Positions 13,301-24,477 of a stretch of 64,000 bases of DNA are shown piece by piece. This stretch comes from Apostichopus japonicus (lineage: Eukaryota > Echinodermata > Holothuroidea > Aspidochirotida > Stichopodidae). The notes below the pieces were generated by a model that had not been told where the DNA came from, searched no databases, and saw nothing but the letters and a program-made list of their open reading frames with translations. Each line of letters starts with the position of its first letter. Positions within the stretch are counted from its first letter, which is position 1. The stretch covers positions 10,790,501 through 10,854,500 of the forward strand of contig NC_092573.1 in assembly GCF_037975245.1 (NCBI RefSeq). The letters are read 5' to 3'. Position numbers and translations under genes: made by a program.

Positions 13301-16300
13301 AGCGATAAATAGTGGCATTGAAATTGCTGTATTGAAAAAAGAATACATTATCTACAGTAGGTTAATGTAAAGGAGGGATGAAGTAACTAAGAATCCAACA
13401 AAGGTTGGCTAAGTACAGGTAAAACTAGTAAAAAGGATGGGACAGAGTGGGTCGGGATGGGGTGGGATAGGAATGTGGGAGAGTATAACATGGTAGAAGG
13501 GCGAATTGGAGCGGGAACTACCCAAGAAAGAAGAATCAATCTGTTTGAAGAGTAAAGTATCTGACACACTTCCAGAATCCCCAGATGTGATTTTGAAGAA
13601 CAATAATTGCTCTTAAAGATGTTCCTCTCGGCAGCAGACAACTCTACTTGCACAACCGATGCACTGATGTCTTCATCATTTGAGATGTATCTTTAATCTT
13701 GACACAGTCTGACAACCTTTTATGAGTGTCTACCACCCCAGTAGGTACAGTGAAGCCGCATGACTGCATCACAGGGTTATGAGGTTGTGCAAGAGAGAAG
13801 AGGGCAGAATAAAGTAGTCTTCAAATCTAATATCCTGATTCATGAGCTGTGTATAAATATCATATGTCATACAAAATTGATATATAATTCTATTATTAGA
13901 CCACTAAAGATCATCAAACTCAATTATAACTCGCAGCGCTGAATGAATGTCGGCACCAATATCAATTGTGCTACAATTAATCTCAATCATAGCATCAAAA
14001 TCAATCGCCATAATGGCCACAGCTCCATATGACAGCAATCACCTGGAAATGACTGCTTTTGTTGCTCGGTTTTTTTTTACCTCAAGAATATTTCGTAAAA
14101 TCTCCAGGTTCCAGACACAGACTCAATATTATATCTCTTTCGAAAGTCATCTAATTTTTGAAAACATGCTTGAGTTCTGTGAACGCAATCCTCAAAACTT
14201 ACTGGTTTTTCGAGGATTTATGAGCGACGGTACTCACCTGTCTCCAGTCTACTTATGCACTGTCCTCTAACTTACCTACTGTACGAACTTGGAAATCTTT
14301 TAGAACTATGCCCCCCCTTTCCCCCACCCCCTCCCCCATCCCTAGTGCTACGTCCACTATTTCTTCCTTCCGGATCTGCCCCTTGCCAATGGAGGACTCT
14401 ACTAAACTAAACATCATGTCTATGAGATTATGTATATTACAACTGCATTGACATGTAACAACATTACAGTACGGTGTAAGTCACAGGGATTTGTACTGTA
14501 CCATGTATTTGAAAGATTGTAACTGACAAGGATATTAGCAGACCCATACTGTATGGAAAGTGCCTAAGTCTGTACTTAACATATTTCACTAAATAACTTT
14601 GATGTGAACCACAAACCAACCTTGCTCCTCAAGGTAAAGTAAAATGTCTTCAGATGGGACAACGCAGAAGAGACAAGGCAGGAGTTAAAGCAGAAAGATA
14701 TAAAAGCTAGAAGTATCATATTAGGAATGTAGGGGGGGGGGGGGTAACAAAGTGAAAGAGATTTGTATGTGGAGGATATCATACCTGCTCCTGCTTGCAA
14801 ATTTTTAATACATGGATGAAACAAAAAATCCAAGAGAAGAAAGAAAAATTTGGTTTATATGGTAATCATATCTGTGGCTTTTCTGAGACGGGGAGGAAGG
14901 AGGGAGGGGAGGTAGTCTACCTATGATAAAATATAACTAAAAAATTGTATGTCCAACCATGTAATTCATATTACTAGCTTTTCTGCAGGATGTTCATCTT
15001 TGAACGGAAATAAATTCACCGAACATCACAAAACTGATATTACCTCATATTATCTCAAGAGAGAGGTACATTGCAAAGTATTCTTGCTTGTTGGTCTAAC
15101 ATTAAGGCTTATATTTAAACCAAAATATGTTAATTTCCACCCCACCCCCCAATCCCACGTCCTCCAGAGGGAAAAAAATGAATAAAACAATAAAAAAACT
15201 GTAACCTTGTCCTTTTTTTTAATATTTGCATTATTTAAACTATTTATTTGTGATTTTGTGAAGCTAAAAGAAATTGACCTTTCTCCTATTCATTTTATGT
15301 GCATTGTTTACGTAATTTATAGGTAATTTGTGATAACGTGAAGCAAAGCCAAATTTGAGATGCCATTGTCCCCAAGTTCAGAGTTTAGGCCACTGCAAAG
15401 TCTAATTATCATGCAAAGCCTCTTCTGTGGCCATCAGATGTGCCATCAACCGTGGCTATTCAACTGCACCATCATTCCGTGGAATTGCTTTGTTGTTAAC
15501 GACCATAAATCACAAACTCCTAGCAAAATTAGGACATGTTTCTCGAATAGGAGGGCAGAGATATTAATATGTACAGTATTTAGGAAACATTTCCAAACTT
15601 GCCAACATGCAACTGCTTGTTTTTTACTGAACAATATTCATTCATCATACCCATGGAAGGGAAGTGAGCAGACCGAATTGATCCATCCAAGTGAATGGTA
15701 CATGAAACCTCCTCACTTTTCCCACCTATAATCCTTTATAGCTCCATCAAGTTTCTATTTTTCACATTTTGACTACGGCCACATCAGATTACTCTGTAAA
15801 TAGTATCCATCTACTAATGACTGATTGTTACTGCTATTCTCTTCTCCCATACCACGAAAACAAACACCTTCACTATCACTTTCCTCGATGAGAAATGAAT
15901 TAAATTCTATTTCATGAGAAGAGAATCACTCTGTTTTGAAAAGAGAAAGCTTAGTTGGTTTCAGCTGATGGCAGTTTTTCTGGTGCAATCGTTGAGTTTT
16001 ACACTGACAGTTTAACTCTTTATGATGCCGAGTGGGTTTACGTGGGTCGCCGTTGAAATAAGACGTGCTTTTTCGGGGAATTATTTAGGGTTCAAATTTT
16101 GGTGATAGCAGCTTTGAAGGCTCTGAGTTGTGTCACTCATACATGTAAAGATGTACAGCAGTTCATGTGTAGCAAAATGCTTGTTATCTACTGTAGCAGT
16201 CTTGACCATTTTGAATAGCATTTTGCTTAATTGTTCCCAGATTCTAGATTATTGATTGTTGTTGTTCATTATTGTGGATGTTGTGGTTGTGGTTGATGTG

Positions 16301-19300
16301 GTGGTTGTTGTTGATGATGATGGTTGTTTGTTGATTATTGTTGGTAATGGTTGTTGTGGTTGATTATTGTGGATGTTGTGGTTGATGTGGTGATTGTTGT
16401 TGATTGTTTTTGTTGATGATTGCTGTTGTTTGATTATTGTTGGTTGTGGTTGTTGTGGTTGATTATTGTGGATGTTGTGGTTGTTGTTGATTATTGTTGG
16501 TTGTTGTTGTTGATTGTTTGTTGTTGATTATGGTTGTTTGTTGATTGTGTTGGTTGCATTTATTGTTGGTTGTGGTTGTTGTGGATGTTGCAGTTGTGGT
16601 TGTTGTTATTGATTGTTGTTGTTGATTGTTGTTGTTATAATACCGCTTTAGTACATCACTGAATGCATACTGTAGCTTGTCATGCATGCGTGGCACTCTG
16701 ATTAACTGAAGCAGGACTTATCTGCGAGATATCTATGATTAGATAAATTCTGTGTTAACTGCGATGCGTAACCTTGACTGTCACCCATCACAGTAATCTG
16801 TTTCACCTTTTTATTGTGCTGTTGCAAGAAACTATTTCAACACTAATTTTCAAACACCATAATGCATTCCATTCTATGAACACTGACAAAACGAAGCAGC
16901 TATCATGATGGCTTGAATCATTTCTTTCAGTCTTTGACAGCTCTCCGACAATCACATTACTATGGTGGAGAACAGTAGCTTCGTTTACTCAGGAATAATC
17001 CATATATATTAGTTTTGTTCGTCAAAGCACACAAAGGGCTTGTTTTGTTTATAAACAGGATGCTTGCTAATGAGACCTGTACAAGTTTCTTTCTCACAGG
17101 AATATCAGATTTAAGTTACAATGATCAATTACATGATTCAGTACAATGTCCACTTACCTTTCTGTCTATCTAATGTGGCATTTGAATCTTCAACTTGCAT
17201 TCTCAGCTCTCTCTAAAAATGCAAAAAAGAAGAAAAAAAAAGAAACATTAAGCAATGAACAAAACATTAGACAAACTTTGTATGAATATCACAGAATGTA
17301 CAGTATCATCAAACAGACCATACAAAGTACTACACACCAAAGTTGACCAAACTGTCTACAGTTAACTGTGGACTTTTAATGGTCTTGGAAGTTTACAATA
17401 AAAGGTAAAAAAAAAAGAACTGGAGGCCTGTTTTACAAAGTATTGTACTGCACAGTAGTCTGTAATACACACAGTAATCTTGTACTATAGTAGTCTGTAA
17501 TACATACAGTATTGTACTACACAGAAGTATGTAATACATGTAGTATTGTACTACACATTAGTCAGTGATCAATACATTATTGTACTACACAGATTGCTGT
17601 AATTGATCGTATATTATCATATATTATATGCCATACATCAATGTACTGTAGAGAACAGACACTTCTCTCTGGGAGTACAATACCCCATTCAGAACAGTAT
17701 CTAAAATTCTTCAATAAACCTAACAAAGGCCTTGAAAAGTTATAACATTGTCAATATCATTGTCTCAGTGATTTATATACATGTGCTAAAGGAGTCCTAT
17801 CTTGGTGGTAACAAATTGCCAATGTACAGTATCAACCCTTTGAGCTAAACCTTGCAGACGACACTGTGTACTGTATTGTCTACTGCGTAATCTAAATTTC
17901 TGACATCAAATCAGTCAGTTGTTATTTAAAGCAGCTTTTTCACATTTGCCTTGATCTGAAAATGTTACCAACACCTGCTGAACAATTCTCAAAATAATAA
18001 AAGTAACATGCAATTAGTTAAACTATATGAGACACGTGTACAGTATGTCTTCAAATTTGTTTTTCTCACCAAATGATGGTTAATACTGTAGTTAATAGCA
18101 AGAAAGTAACGGCTCTGTTTGGTTCTCAACATATCGTCACTTCAGACGGCCTCAATTGTTATTCTCAAACTTGAGAAATTTCAAAACTTTTACTTCAAAT
18201 TTCATTACTCGAAATGGAACTCATTACTTACAAATGACTAGTTACTGTTAAGCTAATGAATAACATTGGTAAGGAGATTAACTGAGCTGTAAGAATTGCA
18301 AATAATGTACCATCTCTTATCACCATGTAAACAATATACTTTGCAAATATTTGTGAAGTGTTTTTTTTTTCTTACTTGGTTCATATTATTACTGATGTGT
18401 CAAATCAGAATAAAGTCAACCATTAGCATACCACTTGATTGGGAGTTTTGGATGAGACTATTAAACTACTTGATAGTTTCAGTAGCAAACAGAGAACAAT
18501 GTTAAACAGTATAGAACCTAGTTTTGGAAGCAGCTCTTTGAAAGAATCTTTCTTCAATCTAGTGGAACCGTTTTAGATCTTTCTACCGATAGAAGGTTCA
18601 CGAGCAAGTACAGTACTGTAGTTTTTATGAATTTCATTCCTTTGCCAACATTTTCTCATCCAGACCTACATTTTCATAAACTTCAATCACATGATACAAT
18701 TTAGAGAAAATTTTGCTTGAAACTTTCAACATTTCTTTTTAATACTTTTAATGATTCCAAGTTGTTTAAAATGCAATTTTTGAGAATGCAACAGCATGAA
18801 GAAAATTATCAAAAATCTACTCGAAAAACAGAGGACTTCTAGTAATTAACAATCAAGTTAAAGTGTGATATTTTTGCACCTTGAACTCTAGTCGGTAGCT
18901 CTACTCTACGTGCAACATAGATTACTGTACTGTCTATAGAAGCTCTGTTTGGGCAAATAACATCATGTATATATCACACATGCAGTACACAGTAACAGTG
19001 TAATTATGAACTACCTCCTTGTTCCACCATTTTGTCAAGTGTAAACACATGCACATTACAGTAGGATAAAGTGAGCCTACTGTAGCTCTGTACTAATCAT
19101 GTATTTCCCAAAAACCCTAACCTAACCCTGGGTTTGATCTCCTTTTGCACTTTGCTCAACATCTGTCATCTCAGAAGCAAAATAAAACACAAGACACAAC
19201 ATTTCAGTAATTTCAGCTGCGAGGGTATGAGGCTTGCCATCATTATTTTTTACAGATGGCACTAACTTATGATCTGTCCTAATAGATGTGATCTATGCTG

Positions 19301-22300
19301 TTTACAGATCTCTGATATCAAGGTGACACGTTCGCATGAATGTGCTCAAGAAAGGTGTGAACACGCTGCCTAGGTGCCAATGTTCAAGGTTCCATTTGTG
19401 CAGTTGGCAGAACATACTAGTACTAACTATATGGAGAACTCAAGGTAAGGTGTGCATCAAACAACGTATTTGACTTGAAACTTGGAAAATAAGTTTCAAA
19501 ATATATCTCTGAATAGTTACTGTACAAACAAGATTGTAGGATCAGTATCGGGCTGGACTGCTAATACTCCTAAGGAAAGAAAACTTCCAACGATCGCAAA
19601 TATAACCAAGACGAAATCCAGGGGAAATTTTTCCCCAAGAAATCCGTGTGATGACACTTTTAATGGTAGAATGAGCAGGAAGGGCAGTGACCGGGGGGGG
19701 GGTCCGGTTATAGAGGGCGCACAGTGTTATTATTTTACCAGGACTTTATGGCACGGTAGAACGAGGTGCTAAGGTTGTGAGGAGACAGATAAGCGAGGAG
19801 CGAAGTAAATGTATTAATTATTTGAACTGCATTCAGAGACTGCAGTTTCTCAGGTTTGCGGAACTAGAAGACAGCGCCCCCTCTCTTAATTTTGGACGTG
19901 GATGGACAGTCCTATTTTGATAAGCCAGTTCTGAGAACTTTACAAACACAGAGGAGTATTAGAAAAGTTAGGTATTCCTTACATTATATCTATTCAGAGA
20001 TGTACTGTTTATGCAAGCTATATGTAACTAGGGAATAGTCTACTGGAAAATGTAAATTGAGCTATTAAGTCTGCCTGACACATTGATGATCAACCCAGTC
20101 TGTATATATACTGCACATACAGTACATTACTATCATTCAGTTCAATTTAGCTTGGGAAATTTATGAAGGAAGAATTATCAGTTAGTTGACATGATAGTTG
20201 ACTTCCAAGAGAGATGAGTCAAATGGTATAATTCAAACTCTTGATACCTTTTTTTTTCGTTTAGAACACCCAAATAATTCTAAAAAAATTCAACCTGTCA
20301 CAGGTAAAAATAATAAAGTTTTCTTTTAATACAAACAAGAAAGAGCCACAAGAATACTTACAAATTCTGCATCACTCTCCAGTAATCTATTTTTGAAGCT
20401 GTCTCGTTCTTCTCCTGTTTCTCTTAAACTCATCAGACAACTGTTTTTATCACTAGTAATAGTTTGCAATTCACGGTTGTTGTCTTGAAGTTGTCCATCC
20501 AACGCTTCACATCTTTTTTCGAGATGCACCTGAAGCATAATTTCAAAAAGGTCAATGCATGAACAGAACTGAAGTTAAAAAGGTAAGTGACCATAGTCAC
20601 CAAAAGTTCCACTTTGAATAGCAACAAGTTCTAATAACTACTAAAGGAGTTTGAGAAACAACTTTTGTAGATCATCTATTATAGATCTGTACATATATAT
20701 TTAGAAGTTGTAAGTGGGCCGATGTTTCGATCCTCGCAGGATCTTCTTCAGAGCCTCTGAACACATTCTCTTAAACAGGCTCTTTGGTGGATAAGCAGTT
20801 TGGTTAAAGTTTTTGTTTCATGGAAGGAATACCGGAGAGGTGTAGACAACATTCACACAATGGCATGGTGAGTTGTTTATTATACTGTTCCTTACCAGTA
20901 TAGGCTATTAAGTATTAGATTCTGTAATTTAAAATCATCTCGGTGTAACTCACATTACAGGATCCGGCTAGCCTAGACATAATACATTTCAATACAGCTT
21001 ATTTCGGCATTTCCCACCACAAATTGGGCTCCCAATTTTACAACGGGCCTGCTGGAGAAAAAAGTACCCTATATTATATATAGGCCTAACCTACTGGGGT
21101 ACCGTTATTTTCCGCACACGTTACTTTCCGCTGAAACAAAACGGTGTTTTCCGCAAACAAATTTGTCAGCGGAAAACAACGTTTTTTTCAGCGGAAAGTA
21201 CCGTTTTTTTTTTTTTGAGGAACAGAATGACTTACTGAAATGATTAGGCACATTGAAGGATTTAGGAAGATGGAGAAGATAGGAGTTAACTGTAACAGGA
21301 TAAATCAGCAATGATTTTAGATGTAACTCGTAAGAAAGGTGGTGCAAAATGTGTGTTCGGGTATTAAAACAGCTCTTACGTATATAGCCATTTCCAGCGA
21401 AAATCAAAGATACCGCCTTTAACAACTTTTTTTTTTAAACTATCATTACGTGGACCGCAGTTTTAATACTTTATTAGATACTCAATCCTTCATAACGCGG
21501 GCATCCCTTTGCCCTTTTTATCCGCCGACGGCCTAATAATTCTTTAATAATTCCTGATTACGGTATCCAGTCAAAACGTCCCTTTACCAAAACGTCCCCG
21601 CTTTTTTAAGACCAAAACGTCCCCGCTTTTTACCAAAACGTCCCCGTGAGTCAAAACGTCCCCGCTTTTAATATCAGTTGGAATACAAATATGGATGTTA
21701 TTAGTTAAAATCAAAGAGTAAGGATAGGTATAGTTTAGGTTGAAAACATGATTTTTAGGATTGGGAAGTACCGGACATGAGGGGCGCTATAGCAGGATTT
21801 TTTTAACTACGAGTTGGTTTCTGAATGAATATATGCGATATTGAGGGAAGGGAATAAAAAAGAATTTTTGTTTTGTTTACAAGTTACTTTTGGAATATAT
21901 CAACGAGTAAGGATATTAGGATAAGTATAGTTTAGGTTGAAAACAGTTTTTAGGAGTGGGAAGTACCGGTTATGAGGGCGGAAACACTTTTGAGTATAAT
22001 TTTCTGAGGTAAGATAAAGAATCAAAATACATGCACAGAATACAGACAGGTTAATTAGTACGGTGAACACCGACAATGAGATACATGTAAGGGGATTAGT
22101 AGACAAGGGATGAAGAGAAGAAAGCAACAGGGGAAGAGGAGAGGTAGGAGATAAACAGTGGAGGGGCAAAGAGAGGATTAAAGGAACGGGGTAGGGAATA
22201 AACTGGAGGACAATGACAGAAAGGTGTGGAGAGAAAAAGCAAAAAAAGGGTGCGGAAGAGAGCTGTGAGAAGAGGATTGATGGGGGGGGGGGGGAGAAAA

Positions 22301-24477
22301 GGAGATAATACAAATAGAAAACGGTGATGCAAGAGGGCTGTAGGTTAATAGATTTTTTTTAAACACGGGTTGGTTTCGGAATGAATATAGGCTATACAAT
22401 ATTTTGAGAGAAGGGGCAAAAAGAAAAATTTTTGTTTGTTAATGTTAAAAACCATTACTTTTAAACATCGACGTTATCCTACCAGTACTTTGCACAAAGA
22501 CCTTGGTATTCTTAAGGTCAGCGACATTCATGTTCTCAAGATGTGTTCTTTTATTTATAAGTATTTCAACAATATTCTCCTCGTGTCTTTAGTGAATTTG
22601 TTAATCCCTGTAATTCCGAGTATATTCGTAACAGTACGAGGAATAATACCCATTTTTCTGTTAGCAGACATCACACGAAACATGGTAAATTACTCTTGAA
22701 CAACTACGTACTGCTATAAAACCTGGAAAGTGCTTCCAAATGATATAAAAACTGTAAAATCTTATGTAACGTTTAAGTGAAATCTTAAAGCCCACCTAAT
22801 TGAAAACTACGCTGACTGAGTATTGATTATCTCATGTTTATTTATCTCTACTCTTAATTGTTACCTTCTTTCTTTTGTTTTTTTTTTTATTTTTGGTCGC
22901 TAGCTCGATTAACTACTATTGTTTTTCTAGTGTCCTGTTTATACTACAGTATACCACTTTTACCTTATGTATAGACGAAATAAATGAATGAAATGAGGTA
23001 GCAGTTCATAACTAAGAAACACAGTCACAGGCCTAAGCAAGCAGAACCACATGTAAACAACCACCACCATAGTAGTACTATAGTAGCCTAGCCCGCTATA
23101 CAAATCATACCCTGTTTAATTCTACTTTACCCTCCCTTATTAAATATACAGATAAAGAAACGCCGACAAGCAACAAATCAACAACATACCTTAACATCTC
23201 TACTGAATTACGTTATACGTTAGAATATTAAATAAACTACATTCCTTTGTAGAACTTGTTCACCGATAAGCAAAACATGTAACGTTACAACACTAAAGGT
23301 AATCGAACGATAAATTCCATACTTCAAAATGTCAAATATCAACAGGGGCACGTACAGTAAATTTTACTTTGTAAAAATAAACGATAAGTGATTTCACTCA
23401 ATTTAAAATATTATAGAGATATATTTATATTGTATAGTATACGCATCCAAAATCTGTTTTCATTCCTCTTGTATAATATTTTTTGTTTTCCTTAATTCGT
23501 TAATACACTAATACTGCGTAGGCTAGGCCTATACTTTTTTCTTCTACGATTTAGTCCATGATTTATTTAGCGCCTGTAATTCAACTTGCATGACGATAAC
23601 TTAGCAAAATTATAACTTAAAATTGATATATATTCACAACTGTGAATGAATCTGATAGACAGGGACGTTTTGACTTACGGGGACGTTTTGACTTACGGGG
23701 ACGTTTTGACCAACGGGGACGTTTTGACCAAAAGCGGGGACGTTTTGGTACGGGGACGTTTTGGTAATGGGACGTTTTGACTGGTAAGCCTAATTACAAA
23801 CACCCCAAGCCGCCTCTATGTTATATTTTAATCATCCTGCCTGAATTTGGAATCCTAAAATTGCAGAAAAATATAGTGTACAGGTAAGTGAAAAAAAAGG
23901 TGTTTTCCGCATAAGAATTTTTTCAGCGGAAAGTAATCAGCGGAAAGTAACGTATGCGGAAAACAACTGAAACCAACCTACTGTACAGTGTATGATGTTC
24001 AGCTCTCACAAATGAAGTGACCTTTCTTTCTAGCAGAGGCTAGACAGTCAACACTAACTGTGTTGAACTATCATAAATGTTACTTACTATTAACCAATAG
24101 TCAACCAAAACACGACCTATAGGCTACTTCTTGTACTAGACTACACTCGGGCTCAAGCCGAGTAACTGTAATAAAGTACTACTGCACTTGCCCACTACAG
24201 TAGTACTACTAACACTGTGTAAAGTAAACATTCAACTCGTTTTATGCATTAGGCTACATTGGGCTAACTACACATTAGGCTCTCTTCTTACCCGTCTCAA
24301 CGCCAATTCTTCCAAGTTTCTAGTCATTTCAGCTCTTTCCTTTTGATGAATTTTATTTTGTAATGAAACGTTCCAGTAATTAAAAGCAAGAATACATATA
24401 ACAACAAGAAGTCCAACAGTCAAAACATGTGGAGTTCGTCCAGATCTCCCTGCCCTTGGAAAACCATTGGCCGCCAT
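2177..24477 (-). CDS. GOLM1/2: GOLM1/GOLM2 (CASC4)-family Golgi type II membrane protein, complete, 11 coding exons, 484 aa
   Basis: Coding exons, high to low: 24477-24292, 20529-20362, 17212-17158, 10723-10581, 9098-8747, 7426-7368, 6390-6323, 5359-5319, 4965-4784, 3885-3807, 2298-2177 (stop 2177-2179). The sum is 1455 nt and every junction is GT/AG with matching phase. Residues 1-16 are a short basic cytosolic tail; 17-35 form one membrane segment ending in FNYW, as in vertebrate GOLM1 and GOLM2. Residues 38 to about 185 are charged and predicted coiled coil. A Gln/Pro-rich stretch follows, with an 11-Gln run (CAA codons, 8941-8976), then an acidic Asp/Glu/Asn-rich tail, matching the family's lumenal layout. 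Known relatives are cis-Golgi type II proteins of incompletely defined function. The start is the first ATG of the only frame giving the N-terminal anchor, in a good context (cATGGCGG). Introns 1 and 3 are large and full of transposons. It could equally be called GOLM1-like or GOLM2-like. Confidence 0.9.
2641..3085. repeat. 48-bp minisatellite, about 9 copies, in the last intron of the GOLM-like gene
   Basis: A unit of about 48 bp, built around aacacctaaccatgac, then an aggt(t/g)atc block and aacatagcagttacc, repeats across the interval with 5-15% divergence. Because 48 is a multiple of 3, a spurious minus-strand frame with a 16-residue period stays open through it. It lies wholly between coding exons 3807-3885 and 2177-2298, so it is intronic. 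Confidence 0.9.
4390..4778. repeat. Degenerate intronic tandem repeat ending at the GOLM-like exon 9 donor
   Basis: Three diverged copies of a block reading gcatcttca(t/c)..., tatca..ttaccatggcaactg, caact start near 4451, 4631 and 4719. Spacing is irregular (about 90-180 bp). The last copy abuts the splice donor of the exon ending at 4784. No function is visible. Confidence 0.6.
8221..8333. repeat. Perfect 31-bp inverted repeat with a 51-bp loop
   Basis: Positions 8221-8251 are the exact reverse complement of 8303-8333 (arms begin ttcgagtggatttttccctt and end gacaaaa...cgaa). The transcript of either strand could form a long hairpin. It sits in the GOLM-like intron between exons 7368-7426 and 8747-9098, immediately before copy 1 of a dispersed repeat family at 8341. 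It may be a small foldback element or the end of one; no target-site duplication was identified. Confidence 0.9.
8341..8507 (+). repeat. Dispersed repeat family A, copy 1
   Basis: Shares ordered blocks with 11524-11650 and 19650-19812, all on the plus strand: cactttggatggtagaatg, a gtcattgac-like segment, gagggcacacagtgtta, ttcattctaggcac and a g(c/t)gaggaac(c/t)aagtaaat end. All three copies lie in GOLM-like introns. No coding capacity or terminal inverted repeat was found. Confidence 0.75.
10361..10520 (-). mobile_element. tRNA-derived SINE with (AT)n tail
   Basis: On the minus strand, 10505-10495 reads TAGCCTAGTGG, a perfect match to the RNA polymerase III A-box consensus. At 10458-10448 a GGTTCGAACC-type B box follows about 45 bp downstream, as in tRNA. 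The head is followed by a short unrelated body (10447 to about 10388) and an (AT)n tail at 10361-10387. No acceptor-stem pairing or CCA-proximal structure of a real tRNA is seen, and the unrelated body plus tail make it a SINE. A truncated head of the same family is at 51475-51515. Confidence 0.8.
11524..11650 (+). repeat. Dispersed repeat family A, copy 2 (internally deleted)
   Basis: Matches copy 1 through cactttggatggtagaatg, ggcattgac, aaaagttcattctaggcac and gtgagcgaggaactaagtaaat. It lacks the central block with aggtgctaaggttg that copies 1 and 3 share. It is in the GOLM-like intron between exons 10581-10723 and 17158-17212. Confidence 0.7.
16255..16640. repeat. TTG/GTT-rich low-complexity tract
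   Basis: About 385 bp composed almost only of gttgtt, gattattg and gtggttgt units. The minus strand reads as Gln/Asn/Thr-rich peptide, as expected from simple repeats. It lies inside an intron. Confidence 0.9.
17440..17600. repeat. Short tandem repeat, about 38-bp unit, 4 copies
   Basis: Copies of ttgtac(t)..acag(t)agt.tgtaatac.ta.agta repeat at roughly 36-40 bp spacing, each diverged. It is intronic in the GOLM-like gene. Confidence 0.7.
19650..19812 (+). repeat. Dispersed repeat family A, copy 3
   Basis: Matches copy 1 from atggtagaatg through gagggcgcacagtgtta, ggcacggtag, aggtgctaaggttg and gagacag.taagcgaggag, at about 80% by eye. It lies in GOLM-like intron 2. Confidence 0.75.
20690..20765 (-). 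mobile_element. (AT)n-linked segment with hammerhead-core-like sequence, copy 1
   Basis: The minus strand reads CTGAAGA, an A, a GATCC/GGATC stem with a short loop, then GAAAC, ATCGG and ACTTAC, and ends in an atatatat run. The same order occurs at 54796-54875. CUGANGA plus stem plus GAAA is the conserved catalytic core of hammerhead ribozymes, which are known in Penelope-like retroelement ends and retrozymes. Here one extra base precedes stem II, and no stem I/III pairing or cleavage site was found, so activity is doubtful. Confidence 0.5.
21562..23789. mobile_element. Inner foldback DNA element with imperfect 8-bp target-site duplication
   Basis: The flanks are CTGATTAC (21554-21561) and CTAATTAC (23790-23797). 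The ends carry ccagtcaaaacgtccc and its exact complement, followed inward by iterated ccaaaacgtccccg modules (about 5 left at 21569-21667, about 6 right at 23663-23781). Between the arms are two internal direct repeat pairs (21714-21785 with 21903-21980, and 21798-21880 with 22352-22440) and a degraded LINE fragment. No transposase frame is present. Confidence 0.75.
22436..22990 (+). mobile_element. Degraded LINE 3' end (reverse-transcriptase C-terminal region)
   Basis: The plus-strand frame from 22436 to 22696 reads like the region after the catalytic domain in jockey/CR1-type LINE polymerases: LHKDLGILKVSDIHVLKMC, then FIYKYFNN. After a stop, a further frame in 22700-22820 gives a TWKVLPNDIKTVKSY-like stretch, typical of the LWNSLP..I motif near the end of these proteins. 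The 3' end at 22975-22997 is a gaaataaatgaatgaaatga tail. Stops and frameshifts make it non-functional. It lies within the inner foldback element. Confidence 0.65.

Larger units (their letters stand above)
10724..17157. other. Large GOLM-like intron 3, no exon seen inside
   Basis: It contains repeat family A copy 2, pyrimidine/purine tracts (11188-11205, 14310-14340, 14724-14736) and a TTG-rich low-complexity block at 16255-16640. Scattered TACTGTA/TACAGTA palindromic motifs occur. Open frames of 60-123 codons occur by chance here (the longest is 15360-15731, plus strand), with no family features. Confidence 0.6.
21096..23974. mobile_element. Outer foldback DNA element with 8-bp target-site duplication
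   Basis: The direct repeat AACCTACT flanks it at 21088-21095 and 23975-23982. The ends are inverted: the left holds gttattttccgcacacgtta followed by ctttccgctga, and the right holds the reverse complement with two mismatches in about 31 bp. Both arms carry further modules of ttttccgc and tcagcggaaa in alternating orientation (left 21108-21207, right 23900-23966). Its own sequence is about 650 bp; the rest is a second element inserted at 21562-23789. No transposase was seen, so it is non-autonomous. It lies in GOLM-like intron 1. Confidence 0.8.

Noticed and set aside
15360-15731. 123-codon frame inside a GOLM intron
   Set aside because: No recognisable domain, many Cys/His/Ser as in random AT-rich frames, and overlapping frames on the other strand are as good.
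21900-22399. Overlapping Pro/Ser/Leu-rich minus-strand frames
   Set aside because: They arise from a purine-rich tract (22090-22300) inside the inner foldback element; all frames are open for the same compositional reason.
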